A stretch of 64,000 bases of DNA from Thereva unica (Eukaryota; Arthropoda; Insecta; Diptera; Therevidae), in contig OX465283.1 in NCBI GenBank assembly GCA_949987705.1, forward strand, positions 48,274,953 through 48,338,952, read 5' to 3'. Under the pieces are notes generated by a model that had not been told where the DNA came from, did not search any database, and was given only the letters and a program-made list of their open reading frames with translations. Made by a program: the position numbers and the translations under genes. Below, piece after piece: positions 1-12,614 of the stretch. Numbering within the stretch: the first letter of the stretch is position 1; every line of letters begins with the position of its first letter.

Positions 1-567
1 GAACTACTCCCTTCGGCAACATAGCGCTCCAACACATACACATCATTTAGGCCTCAGTGCCTTCCAGGGGAACACTTCTGGTCAAGCAGGATAACAGGAG
101 TGGTTCGGGATATTTTCAGGCTATCAATCTGGGTTGTTTTTCAGCAATAAATGTTCTCCTTCGCTATTGTTATAGAAGGCAAACGAACAAGGATATACAG
201 GGAGTGTTAGCGAAAATGTCGAAACGCCCGGCTGTGGATAGGTCTTGGATAGACGAACACAAAATCGTATGGGTGGGGGGGAAATCAAACGGCTTAGCCG
301 CTAGGGCGTTTTGAAACTTTTTTGGCAGAGGTTTACATATTACCCTGTATTTTTGTAACCCAATTAGATACCATGAATAAGGCAGCAATCTATGCAGAAT
401 AGTCCCACCTATCTAAAACAGTAAAAGTCAAGGGGTCAACCCACCAACATCCAGAGTTATGAGTCATCAAAGACAAAATTTTGTTTTTTTTTTCACTAAA
501 ATTTCCACTTCAACCACCTTTTTCTCCAAAAAATACATAATTAACCAATATTTTTTTTACAAAATTG
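1..567. other. Unassigned AT-rich DNA
   Basis: No coding or repeat signature is recognisable. Short open frames here are not supported by any family resemblance. Homopolymer T tracts occur near 483-492. Confidence 0.4.
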
Positions 568-824
568 GAAAGCTTGGAAAATTTCCTATGAATAATGTCT
601 GACAACTATTATGCTACGACCTTTACTGTTGAAGTAATTAGCAATGGTGAAATTGGCTCTATTTCGTCCTTTTTTAGTACTTTTTCACCTGAGTTTTTTC
701 GAAAATACCAAATAAGCTCCAAATAAGGCCAATTTTCGCATTAAAATTGCTTATAATTGCAAAAGTAAAGGCCCTAGCATAATAGTTGTAAGACATTATA
801 CTTATGAAATTGTCCAAGCTTTTC
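568..824. repeat. Foldback (inverted-repeat) element, ~257 bp
   Basis: The left arm (568-660) begins GAAAGCTTGGAAAATTTC and is matched in reverse complement by the right arm (731-824), which ends with CCAAGCTTTTC. Shared blocks include CAACTATTATGCTA and its complement TAGCATAATAGTTG. A spacer of about 70 bp with T-rich sequence separates the arms. There is no coding capacity, so this is a MITE or foldback remnant. Target duplications are not evident. Confidence 0.75.
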
Positions 825-3800
825 ATGCTGCATTGTCTAGCAGCAACCTTTATTCGAAGGAAGTAATAGAGGACAGATTAGATTAATTACAGCCTGGAGC
901 ATGCCAAGAAAGTAGGCGATGAACCTTGATTTTGAACTCCGCATCTTTCAGGAGTTCACCCAAAAAGAAGATATTTGCACCAAGCCGACCATTTCGCAAA
1001 GTCGATATCTTAAATATCAGTCAGCGGGGCCAGGGACGCAATCGTCAGCCACGACGGAGTGTTATGCCTTATTAACCGGCGAAGAACGGGCTGCTTAACG
1101 CTGTGAAGAATAAGTAGTAAATGTGGACAAGGACTTTTTGTTACAATGCACTGTTCAAAGAGAGTGATTTTGATTGGTACAACTTGTTTAAAGCAGATAG
1201 AGGAACCATTGAAGGCGACGAACTTCTCCGATGATTGCCGATGAACATCACCACAAGAATTTATTACTCAAAAATGATCGACTCTCAATTAGAGATCTTT
1301 TTCATATTTCGCAAGTATCGTTTGGGTCGATACAATCGATTTTAGAAGACCATTGGTCAATCGACCACTGGTATCCGTGAAACAAGGATTTCTAGCTACC
1401 AAAATGTCATCAAACGCATTCCATAAATGGGCTTCAATAACTGTTTCAAATCCAGAATAAAACTTTCGCATAAACTATATCTACCGATTTAACGCTATTG
1501 AATTTCTTTCGGTAATAAAAAGAAGGTCCACGGTAATGACCCAATAAGTATTGTCAACCTGAAACGCAGCATTCATGAAGCTTTTGGCAAAATAAATCGC
1601 GTAATGTACACTTCGCGGTCGTGTTACGGTAGATGTAAATACGTTCATACCCACTGTATAGAGGAATATTATTTTGTCTGGCCCGGCACGTGTCTGCAAT
1701 GCTCGATGTCTGTGGACCTTAATGGATGTCGAAAACTCAAAATAATTTAAAATTTTAGGATGAACTTCAATTTATTAATTGTAATAGTTTATTTTAAATA
1801 AAAAAGTAATGACTGCAGTGCTTTATTGTAAAAAAGAATGAAGTTGTTAAAAAAAGACTAGGGATATGTGCACAGACACACCAGAAACCGACTTTCGGAA
1901 GAGACGACGAAGAAGCTCATCAATGTGTACTTAAAAATCAAATTATTAGAGAATAAAATACATCTTTGTTATTTTAAATGTAATAGGTACATCTATTGCA
2001 GCTCACGTTTATTTTTCATATAGTAGTTAATCAAAAAATTTTCCTCTGGAGTTTTCGACAAATCCATGTTGAATACTCAATTTTGTTAGATCTACCGGAG
2101 GTATGCAACGTATTCGACATGTCTAAAATATATCTGACTTTTCGACCTGACATCCCAGCTCTTTATTCAAATAGAGGAAACATCAAACTGCGAAATCCCA
2201 CTTTGTTTTGTGTCTGTTTTATTTAAAACGAAAAACACTACATGTACTTTTAGGCCACCCTGTACTTTATGGATATGCTTGGATGCACAAAAGGAGAAGA
2301 AATACCATATGTGGTAGTATTTTCATACATTCATATATCTTTAACACGACGATATATTTGGGTGAGACAATTTAAAAGGTTGATAATATCCGAAATTATA
2401 GACGTGCGACGACATAGCACATTCCAAGTTAACTCGATACACGAAACCCATAAACTAAAGAGAAAAGGATCCATTTACAAAAACACCGTTCAAAATGTTA
2501 ATTCTAAAAGCAAATATCGCTCACTTCAACATTAAAAAAAATTTAACAAGAACATGTCCAGAATACATCTCTCGAAAAATTGAAACCAAAATTAGGTAAC
2601 TAAAGCTACCATAGTCATTAATTTAATTCCGGTAGCACACTTTTTAGGCGGAATTTTCACTCCTCTGTATGTAAATAGCTTTCGTCTCGATGATTCGTTA
2701 ATCCTGTTCAAGTATGCCTTTTCAAATACATTCTATGGTCCTTTTTTTGAAAAGAAGCACAAAAAAAAGTAAAATTTCTAAGCCATGTTACCTTATCCTT
2801 CTCACGTATTTCAAAACGGAAATCGAATTGTTATACTACCTTGTGAATGCCGTTGGAAACCGTATTCGTATCACCGGATATCACCTTAGAGTATTGGTAG
2901 CTTTACCGTTGAGATTTGTTTAGATATACACCATCGGAGCTTCTCAGTCCTTCCATACAACACATAAAATACTCTTTCTATTCTAGCATGAAGCTCCTTT
3001 TTCCTCCTGTGTGTCACAAAAAAGGAAAAAATATGTATATGCAAAAAAAAAAAACGAAAAAAACGTCTGAAGCTGCGGTACATGGAGCGAATACTTAATA
3101 CTAGAGTATTGATTTCCCTAAACGCTTTTCCAAGATTTTTTTTTTCATAAATGACGAAGGACGTTGATTTGATGCCATGCCATCCCAATTCGACCGTCAA
3201 AAGAGCAGATCTGTCACAATTTTATATTCAACAGAAAGGTGGATATCAGGATATCGTCTATAAGGCTACATGGTATGGGACTATCTTTCTTTTCTTTCCC
3301 TTTTTTTCGGATAAGGGCCCTGCCATCAGACCTTCATGTTTCATGTAGCCATATAAAAAGTATGCGATAAACTTGCCTGTCTTTTGGGGATTGAATGGGA
3401 TTTCAAAAGTGTGTCAAAAGTTCTGTTTTGCAAATGTTGAATAATCTGAAAATTGAAATGTTTACAAAAGGTTTATGCTTGTAATTTGATCATAATATAT
3501 TGATTTTTTATATCATTATTAAGAGTTTATTGCTTAGTTAAGTTGGGAGTGGCGTTAAAATTAATAAAATTAATCACTTTCTTGTGTGGGTTGTAATCGA
3601 TGTTCTTAGGAGGCATAATATAGTTGATGAATGTTTTTAAAGATCCATAAACGATAAAACTGAACTGCTGTTTTCCAGTATTAAATCATGAAAATAAGTA
3701 AGGTATTTTGGAGAGAATTAAGAAATCAATACACAATCACTAAATCAAAAGGTAATGAACGTTAGTATACTTTTTGAAAATATTCAAGATATTCCAAAAC

Positions 3801-5160
3801 AATCTTATTGTGTATTCAATATATAAATAATCCATTTAAATGTTAAATAAACACCAACTACAGAAAAAATTTGCTCTTGGAACTACAAGAAATAGTATGC
3901 AACTTCAAATGATTCCATAGTATAGATACCACTACACTCGATGACATGCCTTCCAAGACCTAAAAATATGCACGTTAATCTTTGGCCGCTCCTGATGTAC
4001 TCTACTCCACAACACTATAATACACCATTTATTACTCTTTCATACTCCATTGCACCCTATTTATTACCTTACGTTCCCCCATCTTCTCAAAGAGTGAAAA
4101 TTGTATTGCCCTTGCAAATACCACTCAATCATGATTACCTTTATTTTCTTAAAGACTTAGGATGCAATATTCAATGATCAATTTAACGAGTCCACAATTT
4201 AAAGGCACATAAAAAAACAATTTATTATACACCAAAGAAGCTCCAGAGGGACTTTTTAGTTTAGCTTTTTGAACACCTCTACCAAAGCATGGATCACTTG
4301 GGTGAATATAGTATGATTTCTCTGATGATATCAAAAGCCTTTGAGGGCCTTTGTATATCCCTTAATTTTTTACGTATACTCCAACCGATTGGACTGAAAT
4401 CTATTCAAGAACTAGTTTCTTATCTAGTTCTTCAATCGAGGTGCTGCTGAATGTCGCAAAATGTCGATTCTACATCCCTCGACAGAGACTTCTTTAATCA
4501 TAAGAGACGAGCACCTAGATGAAACGGCTTTACTGAAAGTTTGCTGAAAGTTCAACGTATACTTTGCTCCGAGCTATACAGGTTGTCGCTGAATGAAAGT
4601 CAAAACCCCCTCTACTGGGGTCCCATTAGGAATAATTCTGCTTCTTTTTTGTTTCTTGCTTTCATATCAGATGAGGACGTAAGCTATCTGGCTGCTTGCT
4701 GAAAGTTTTCTGAAAATCAAAGGCGAGCAAGCTTTGTAGACAAGCGAAAAAACTTGCGCAGAGTACCATACCGGTCTAGTAGGCACTTAAAAGGATCAAT
4801 TTCGTCCCTTGTTTTCTTTTTCTTTTTTTTATATGATAAGATCAGGTTTAGTGATTACTCTTGGTACTACTAGTCCAACATGTCGTTCAAGGCATTGTGC
4901 AATATCCAGCAGTAGGCTCGATTTGAAGGATAAAAAATAAAAGCTTGGGAATGGGGCTGCACTGGAAGGCAGTTCCGCACATGAGACTCGCTCGCACCTA
5001 GCATGAAACAGGCGCGATACGTCGTCACATTTTTGCTAGACTAACTTAACGCTCATTTAACCGCTCATGGGACATAGAGCTGGACCCATGGAGAGAAAAT
5101 TGGGACTTAGAATTGTATAGGACGAAGAAATGGGCAATTATTTTGGTGACCATACAGGGT
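825..5160. other. Long stretch without a supported gene
   Basis: Only short open frames of 60-104 codons occur, with no domain I recognise. The stretch is AT-rich with A/T homopolymers (for example 3043-3052). The text near 2251-2266 (GGCCACCCTGTA) resembles ends of dispersed insect repeats, but this could not be assigned. A decayed transposon in 1289-1700 is possible and not demonstrable by eye. Confidence 0.4.
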
Positions 5161-5275
5161 GCCATTGACCATACGCAGTAGATCGGTTCTCGTTCGATTG
5201 GGTAGGTCAAGTAGCATTGGACATAATTAATACTTAGTTTGGGGACCGCTTGGGATGACCACAAACGCGTTTGGA
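5161..5275 (+). repeat. 5S rRNA-derived insert (copy 1)
   Basis: The block starts GCCATTGACCATAC and continues GATCGGTTCTCGTTCGATT, then AATACTTAG and GGGGACCGCTTGGGA. These follow the order of animal 5S rRNA, including the internal-promoter C-box region. Mismatches in the middle (AAGTAGCATTGGAC) and a divergent 3' end argue against a functional 5S gene. The downstream CGCGTTTGGAA matches the tail of the copies at 41.1 and 54.1 kb, so it probably belongs to a 5S-headed SINE family (SINE3-like) rather than being a lone pseudogene. Confidence 0.7.
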
Positions 5276-5435
5276 ATGGTCGACTACGAATATACACCAC
5301 CTGTAACAGAGTTGTGCATACTGGAACAGGCTCGGGATTGTGGAGGGAGCGTGCAAACCTCTAGTGGCTGCATTTTTAGAATTTCGTGCCTTTGGTGGGA
5401 GCATACATACCCTTGTTGCATGCGCATTTGTTTGC

Positions 5436-5914
5436 TTTTTTTTTTATGTGATAGACTAGAGGCTTAGGGAAAGCCCCTTTGTACTGTTCGACAATCTATT
5501 TTTTTCGTATAGAATGTCGAACAGCAGCTCTAGCCGGACGATAGAGAGTAGAAAGAGAGAGAAGTGGAAGGAGCTGCCACAACCTAGCCGCGATATTTTA
5601 TTCCACCTACTTCCTACCATTTCGCGACTCTGGCATCGGGGCATTTTTTGAGAAACAACTCGCTGGAGTGTTATGCCTCCTGAAACGAGTTGAATCCCAT
5701 CAGCCAATCGGTGACATGCGCTTGGTGGAGCGGGGAAGGACTAGCCAAGGTTATGACAGGAGGAATCAGGAATGTAAAGAGGGGAGAAGAAAGAAGGGAA
5801 GTTATGTGGGTTGGAAAGTGGAAAAGGCGAAGGACCGTGGGGCTGGCCGGGATTCGAACCCGGGACCTCTGGGATAGTAGTCAGGCGCCTTACCTCTAGA
5901 CCACCGAGGCCCCC
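5436..5914 (-). repeat. tRNA-headed SINE, copy A (~480 bp)
   Basis: Reading the minus strand, the element opens with a tRNA-like head (GGTGGTCTAGAGGTAAGGCG then CCCGGGTTCGAATCCCGG, the latter an RNA polymerase III B-box). It runs through a ~400-bp body and ends near TGTCGAACAGTACAAAGGGG, TCTATCACAT and an A-run seen as T on the plus strand at 5435-5445. Near-identical copies lie at 39561-40035 and 56602-57084. The open frames of about 69 codons inside it are by-products of the repeat. No clear target duplication is seen at this copy. Confidence 0.85.
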
Positions 5915-6202
5915 CATATATGCGTGGTAGGTGCGGTCGCGTGCTACCAACGTTAACTAACTAAATTATTTTTACTTGGGATTTAATTAAAACGAACCTT
6001 TAATAATGTGCCTGAAAAGGGGAGCTATGTTTTGGGGAGTCAGCCGAAATGGCTAGTCTTGTATTGTGGGAATAAAGTTTAGGCAGGATATTTTTAATTT
6101 CAGTGGAACAAGTCGCTGAGTCGGTGGCCTCTTTAAAAAGCTTTAAGTTTATGCTTTAGTTTTCGTTGTTGCTTTATGTCATATTTCAGGCGATTATGTT
6201 GG

Positions 6203-6315
6203 TGGCCATGAAAGTTGTCATTTAGCATAATCAATAGACCGATTTTCCATCGATTGCGGAGGTCAAGTTGCATTGGGCGTGATAAGCACTTAGTTGGGGG
6301 ACCCCTTGAAAAAAC
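6203..6315 (+). repeat. 5S rRNA-derived insert (copy 2, diverged)
   Basis: GACCGATTTTCCATCGATTG, GGAGGTCAAGTTGCAT and GCACTTAGTTGGGGGACC follow the 5S rRNA order but are more diverged than copy 1, only about 1 kb away. The sequence after GGGGACCCCTTG departs from 5S and does not carry the CGCGTTT tail seen in other copies. Pseudogene or SINE relic. Confidence 0.6.
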
Positions 6316-6871
6316 GACACTTTGATTTAACTTTCGATATCGCATATCCACCCCAAAAATTTCACACTTCTTAGTCTCCATTCTTCACCTGCGCTATTTG
6401 CCCTTGTGGACCTAATACGGCAATCAACACCAGGACCACATGAGGCAGTGGGGCTAGTCTGATAAGGGCCCTATCTGCAAGATGAGAAAAGCATATTAAG
6501 CGATTTTTACTCCTTGTCGACGATTTTTTTCATTGTCTTCCAGACGAAAGACGAAAGGCGCGAAGGATTCAGATTGTCTGTAATCACAACGTTATGGCTT
6601 GAGATTGAATGAAACATTGACATTCCCCCACGCAGAGGCAATATAAATGCTCTGAATATTTTGCAGATAAAGATAGTGTTTAGGTCGTAGCTGCCCCACG
6701 GCTTAATGGGATAGATGTCTTAGTGTCCAAGGAGATTTGTAAGGCATGAACGATCGAATGGCCTCTCTATACAGCAGCGGAATCAGCGCTCTCTTTGTCA
6801 TGACTGTTTCCCCCTTTATTTACTGGACCAATAGGTTCTCCTTATAGATCGGAGATTTCCCAACATACTAG
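6316..6871. other. Unassigned DNA
   Basis: No coding or repeat signature recognised. Confidence 0.35.
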
Positions 6872-7323
6872 CTGCGTTCCTTTTCTACTATTTAGTACTT
6901 GTGAGCAGAGCAGAAAAGGAACGCAAAATTTTCTGATTTGAGTAAAATCTCACTTGAAATTTTTGACGTTACTTTAAACTTTACAAATAAAAAAATCTTA
7001 AAAGAAGAATTTGTGACACAATGCAGAAATTAATGCGATAATTTCTAAAGTAAAACGAAAGATAATAGTTTTTGATAATTATACGACTGAAGTTTTATTT
7101 ATGGACGTTTTTATATGAGTAAATCTGCTCGACGCAAATAAAAGCCATCTAGCGGGTAATGGCGTAAGTGAAAATAATTCGCAATAGACTCGAAATGGCC
7201 GCTTTCCCCCTAGCGGATTTCAATTGCGTAATTGCAAGTGATATCTACTCGTTTATAAGAGCAAGTGTAGTTGCTAGTACGCAAGTGTAAAAAATAGTAA
7301 AAATTAGCAGAAAAGGAACGCAG
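6872..7323. mobile_element. MITE-like element with GGAACGCAG ends (~452 bp)
   Basis: The left end CTGCGTTCCTTTTCTACTAT and the right end AGCAGAAAAGGAACGCAG are inverted repeats. An extra inverted copy of the terminal motif, GCAGAAAAGGAACGCA, sits at about 6908-6923 just inside the left end. There is no coding capacity, so a non-autonomous DNA transposon is the likeliest reading. The flanks (TACTA left, TACTG right) hint at but do not prove a target duplication. Confidence 0.7.
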
Positions 7324-8030
7324 GTACTGTTCACTAGTGTTTTGCGGAGTTTGCAATTCTCTAACAGAAGAGCCTCCAACTAAACTCTGTTGCTTTACTA
7401 AACTTTATTTATTATGGGTACCTTGTGAACTTTTGTAACTCCCCCAATTGCCTGCCGCTCTACTTGACAGCGTCGACTTCCTTGTGTCAGATCTTAACTT
7501 GGAGAGTTTGTAATTCCACCATGGAATTTTCCTATTTTGCTATAATAGTTATTGTTGTAGGCATTAATAGCCTCTGTTATAACGTCTGCAGCTAGGGACA
7601 TACCCATAACATATTTAATTGAGTGCATTGAGACGTTTAATAGTTCGCTACGAACGGCTCCTTAGTTTGTGTACTTATGAATCCTAAATGCACTCATGAT
7701 GTTCAACGACTTTAAAGTGTGTGAGATCTTAGCACGAAGGCGCCTTTACTTGCTCCAGTTAGTGGCATATATTCGCTGCTCCTAGTTAAGTGTAAACAAA
7801 TTAATATAAAAAATTAAATTAAATTGAAAATAATTTATGGTTATCATTGTAGTGTAATACATAAAATATCGTGTGATTTCGTTACATCATAATTAAGTAT
7901 TCCAGAAATATTCGTTCTTCGTATATTCCGCTGTCGAGAATGCTCTAATTGTCCGGCCGGGGAAATATGGTTGAATTTGCCAATTTTCTTCCGATTCCAA
8001 TGAACATGGGGTTTTGAAGGTCGAAAATAA

Positions 8031-8190
8031 CGAATTCAAAAACTTATAAATTCAAAATGGCCTCGCCAATATGGCGGCGACGACGTTGTTAGTTTTGTTA
8101 ATGAAAGTGGATCTGGAGTTTTCTAAGATAACAAATAATGAATTTAAGTCCACACTTATAAATTCAAAATTGCGAGGCCAATATGGCTGA
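8031..8190. repeat. Direct repeat with ATGGCGGC-type motif
   Basis: Two imperfect units (about 8031-8083 and 8138-8190) share CTTATAAATTCAAAAT followed by GGCCAATATGGC or GCCAATATGGCGGC and then GACG. They lie just upstream of the Helitron relic; their origin is unknown. Confidence 0.55.
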
Positions 8191-8284
8191 CGAATTTTGC
8201 TAAATAATTGTCATTTCCCAGTTAGCTGTATGTAGGTTGTTCAAATTTGGATAATCGGAAAATCTTGACATCCTAGCTATAAAT

Positions 8285-9885
8285 GGAAAAACATGGAACA
8301 TAGTATATCCTGAAGCTCTCCAAGAAATCGGTTAAGAGTTGATCAACAAGATCTGATGGATATCGGTTTTATCGACGGCACTCAAAGGACAATAATAGCC
8401 GGACAATCGTGGTGAAAGTGACAGCTCATCGTCAGAGTCGAGACATTAAGATTGAAAACGAGTTCGTTGTGCCGCACTGTCCATTGTTGTCCTGCACACG
8501 TTGCGAGTTATCATTCTACAAAATCAGTTTAAAATTTGTACAAATATGTAACGAAAGACAAAATAACATGGCATTGCTTGTAGTTGATTCTGAAAATGCC
8601 AATGATGAAGTCTACAAATACCTAATGGGCCGACACCAAACGAGGCGCTGTGGCGTTTGTACTCTTTCGTAAAACACGAACGACATCCAACAGTTGACCG
8701 CTTAGCGATACATTGGAAAAAATCAAAGCGTGTCGTATCGTATGTTGAATCTTTCTATTTGCGCTTGCTGTTTATTAACGTACGTGGGCCAAAATCATTC
8801 ACACATTTTCGAACGGTAAATGGTCATCTTTGTCAAACATTTTGAGAGGCGTGTCAGCGTTTGAGCTTATTGGAGGACGATTCCAATGGGACGAAACAAT
8901 CGCTGATTCCGTGGCCACATCGAATGCGCATCAAATTCGCCACCATTGTAACAACATGCTATCGGTCTCAAACTATAGTGTTGTGAAGCAAATACAATAC
9001 ATAAGACATGTGCGAAGACATATCGCATTGCGTACGAAATACATTGCACAATACGGAAATGGCAATGTGTGACGAAATATTCAACGAAGGACTGATGCCA
9101 TTGAGGATTTGTGCATGACGATAGCAAATAACCTATTAATTTTGGTTGGCATGATTGTGGCGAATTGACCCATGTACAATGTGTTCGATCGAGAACTGAA
9201 CCGTAAGCATCAATTCGACCGTGATGCGCTGCAAGAAGCGGTTCAATCTAATGTACCATTGCTGAATGATCAACAAAAAAAAGCTTACGAGACATTGATC
9301 CAATCGCAAATTGTCGGAGATTTAGTGTCATACAAATCAGTGGATTTCACCACTAATCAAGATGATGTCGTGAATTATCATACTTTTTGAATTCCTTGGA
9401 CATGCCTGGATTTCCACCCCATAATTTGCAACTAAATAACGGTTCGTACATCATAATAGTACGAAATTTGAATCAACCATGACTTTGCAATGGTACCAGA
9501 CTTGCTATTACGAATTTGATGCCGAATCTGGTAGAAGTAACATATTCTAAAAGGAAATATTCGGATGGGGGAATGTATCCATTCTCCGCATTCTTTTTAT
9601 TACGATTGATCTCAAAAAAAAAAAATACAATTTCCAGTCCGATTGGCAATGACAACCAACAAATCTCAAGGACAATCCTTCAATGTTTGTAGCCTGAATT
9701 TGGAGAACCCATATTTGTCGCATGGCCAATTGTATGTAGCTTGCTCACGTGCGGGAAACCATATGCTTTATTTGTGTATGCTCCAAAACGAAAAATGTCG
9801 TTTATTATAAAGCACTGATGTAACGCCGATGAAATACCGACACGTGAATCGCTACGATTCGAAATTTGAATGTCAAACATACATT
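8285..9885 (+). pseudogene. Helitron helicase (RepHel) relic
   Basis: Shifting plus-strand frames match the Helitron Rep/helicase order. First comes a block IYPEALQEIG...GYRFYRRHSKD (8300-8400). Then IENEFVVPHCPLLS (8452-8495) and DEVYKYLMGRHQTRR (8605-8650) follow, then HERHPTVDRLAIHW (8678-8720) and FRTVNGHLCQTF (8808-8843). Next is FDRELNRKHQFDRDALQEAV...LLNDQQKKAYETLIQS (9181-9308). The frame then jumps directly to VDFTTNQDDVVNY (9337-9380), and finally LNLENPYLSHGQLYVACSR (9700-9750) gives the C-terminal helicase end. The nucleotide-binding Walker A segment expected after YETLIQS is absent, and several frameshifts and stops are present, so it is dead. Helitron termini (5'-TC, 3'-hairpin-CTRR) were not identified. 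Confidence 0.85.
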
Positions 9886-10827
9886 ACATTAAATTCAACT
9901 ACATTTGCAAAACCCATGTCATATCTCAGGTGTGTGCGCTTTTTTTTTCTATCAACTCTTATGGTCCCCTGGGCTCACATTTAAAAATTTCATCAAAATC
10001 GTGCGAGCCGATCTATTGGCCGGCTTTAATGGGTTCATTTAAACACACAAAATGAAAATCGTTTTAAATAAACTCATCCATCCTCACCATGCCCTTTAGA
10101 AAACTACTATTTAACCCGAGTTCAATTACTGTCGTCGAATGATAACTAAAAATAAAATCAAAAATCATCAGAACAAACAGTGAACACGGAAAGGTAGGTC
10201 TGAATTGCTTATCAACTCTTCACATTTAAACGAGCCCAGAAGAAGACGTGAAAAAACCCCATGGTGGTAGAAGAAACTCATGACGAATGGATGTCATAAG
10301 GGGAGGAATTTCATAAAGGAATTTCCTGCCAAAGTGACTAATCACAAAAAGGGAGCCTACCAAATGGAAAATGCAAGTCATACCACTACATGCCGACTTA
10401 ATCCGGGGACAAAATACCCATTCTTCAGCCCCGGTCCCGGGCTGAGCGAAGTAACTCTGAAAAACTCATTCATTTTCGCGTAATGAATTTATAATTAAAA
10501 ACAAATAAATGTGCCCCGATTCGGGACATTTCCATTAAAGCCTGGAAAAATATTTTCATTACAAATTTGCTTGAACCAGCCACCCGACGACGAAGGCAAC
10601 TCGTTTTCCTCTAAAAGTTATATTAACAAAAAAAAGGAGGAAGAAACTCGTTCTTTGTATTGAGTGTAGCCGAATAGTCCTGCAATATCCTAAGCCGCAA
10701 GGGGATTTACTTATTCATCTGTTTCATTCTCCTTCGAACTGTAGCTTAAGGATAATAAAAAAATTTTGTGCGTTCTTGTTGCTGCTGTTGTCCTTTCTAT
10801 TCCCTTTTTCCGTTTCGTTTTAATTCA
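9886..10827. other. Unassigned DNA downstream of the Helitron
   Basis: No coding signature. It may include the Helitron 3' flank, but no convincing CTRR end with hairpin was located. Confidence 0.35.
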
Positions 10828-10858
10828 CGAATAATGCCACTCATTGTGGCATTATTCG
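10828..10858. repeat. Perfect 13-bp hairpin
   Basis: CGAATAATGCCAC, a five-base loop TCATT, then GTGGCATTATTCG form a perfect inverted repeat. No T-run or adjacent gene gives it a terminator role, and it does not match the histone 3' stem-loop. Confidence 0.7.
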
Positions 10859-12529
10859 GGAAGGAAATGGGGTGCCATAGGGATATACGATCTGGCCTCT
10901 GCTCTTAAACATGGAATTGTATAACAAGTGGAGGGTTATTATCCTTCGCCTGGCAATTGCATGCCCCAATAACATCGATTCCACATACAGAATGATGAAA
11001 TGTGAAAGAATCGTGTGCCGAATTGAAGTGAGCATTATATAGAGTAGAGTATAGGGGTTGAGCGGCGGCGATGAACCCACAGGACTGTTGAATTCCGGAA
11101 TTGTTGTGTGTGTATATATGTATATATTGTCGATCCTTTTTGAGCTGAACGTCAACACAGAGTAACAATTCAAGGATGAGAATTTCTAGAGCAGGGCTTA
11201 CACAACATTATGATGATGTGAATAAAACAGGCAACATCCACCATATAGAATAGGGGGGGTACACAATGATATAATGAACATCAACGCTATTGAAGAGCAG
11301 TGAATTGGCCTCAAGTAATAAACTTCCCTTAGTTATAGCCCTTCTGTGTCATCGCCCGTACAGGGCGATGAGCAGCAGCATGCTACAAGAGCAATTGAAC
11401 TTGTCAAAAAGGATTTTCCTCGGCACTTCTTTCTCTGTCCTTGATGCCATTTAGTGTGATAACTTCTAATAGATGTCATATGGTATCGTAATTGATGGCA
11501 GATCAGATTATTATTGTGTAACCCTTGGGGAATTTTTATGTGTTATTGTTGAGGATGGATTAATTCTTTTTTCGTTATGCAATCGTCCTGAAGTGTTTTT
11601 GCCTTGATTTATTCGGACATCTGTGAGACAGAACTGAGTTGATTTCAGATGGAGGAGGAAGATGTGGGTACCTACTACACGCCCAAATTCGTTATTTTAT
11701 GGAATGATATTTGATTAGGTGTGAAATACTACAGCTTAAGAGGTAAAACTTTTTAGAGTTTCGATTCTTGTGAAGGATGAAACGATGGGGGATGGTTTGT
11801 GCTCGTGTGCAATTTTATGTCACCCGCATTTTTGGCAGCAAACTTTATTTTTGTTAAAAAGTTTTTTCTTTGCAAAGTTGCAGTTTTCTTTTGAAGAACA
11901 GTTGAGAATTTTAGTTGGGAAAAGGCGGGTGGGTACGACATATTTTGTTGGGTTCAACTTTGGTTTATATCCTTTGTAAGCTAGGTGCGATATTTATAAC
12001 ATTCACTTTTGGGAGAATAAAGGTGATTTTCAGATAGTTAAAATTACAAGTAAAAAATTAAAGATTAAAAGTAAGAACAATAAGGAAAGGGATGTTATTC
12101 TTCAAAAAAATCCCTTTTTCTTTCTATATCCTTTATACAACATATTGTTACCAAGTGACAAAACTCTCACTGAAGATTTAAACCCCAGAGCTAAAAAATA
12201 AATTAAATCTGTGTTCGGCAGTAAAAGCATGCTACTGCTGTTAACCGAGAGAGCTCGAAAACATACAAGAGGCAAATATTGGTCGAACCCTATTAACAGA
12301 GACAGCTACAATTGGGACATCCTGGACGGAGCTGACAGCTGTTGCGCAAAACATTTCGCTGAAGGGCAACTGTTCTGCCCTATGATCAATGAGGGATTAA
12401 AGGGGAATAGGTAAGTAAGTAAATATTGAACGACTGAATCTAGTATCGAAACACCGATATTCACTTAAGTGGTGTGTCATGATTCCTTTGGGCATCATGG
12501 AATTTCTTCGGTTTTGACTGCTTAGTGGT
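10859..12529. other. Unassigned DNA
   Basis: No family resemblance in any short open frame on either strand. A purine- and A-rich tract lies at 12030-12115. Confidence 0.35.
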
Positions 12530-12606
12530 TAAGGATCGAATTCACCAGCTGCTCACATTTCACGCTGTCATATGCTTGCTTAAAGTTCATAAATACTACG
12601 TGAAAT
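12530..12606 (-). pseudogene. LINE reverse-transcriptase fragment (motif A)
   Basis: The minus strand reads VVFMNFKQAYDSVKCEQLVN, which fits the palm motif A (F-x-KAYDSV) of RTE-like reverse transcriptases. It lies downstream, in minus-strand order, of the C-terminal fragment at 12615-12870, so the parts are in reverse order for a single element. The second catalytic motif (FADD) is absent. Confidence 0.65.
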
Positions 12607-12614
12607 CATCCATC

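Noticed and set aside
5161..5275. Functional 5S rRNA gene
   Set aside because: The middle and 3' end diverge from 5S, and the downstream sequence is the family tail found in other copies.
5668..5950. Overlapping ~69-codon frames repeated at 5.7 and 56.7 kb
   Set aside because: They lie wholly inside the 480-bp SINE and recur in all copies because the SINE does. They have no protein features.
10828..10858. Histone 3' stem-loop or terminator
   Set aside because: The stem sequence does not match the histone element, and no gene lies upstream.
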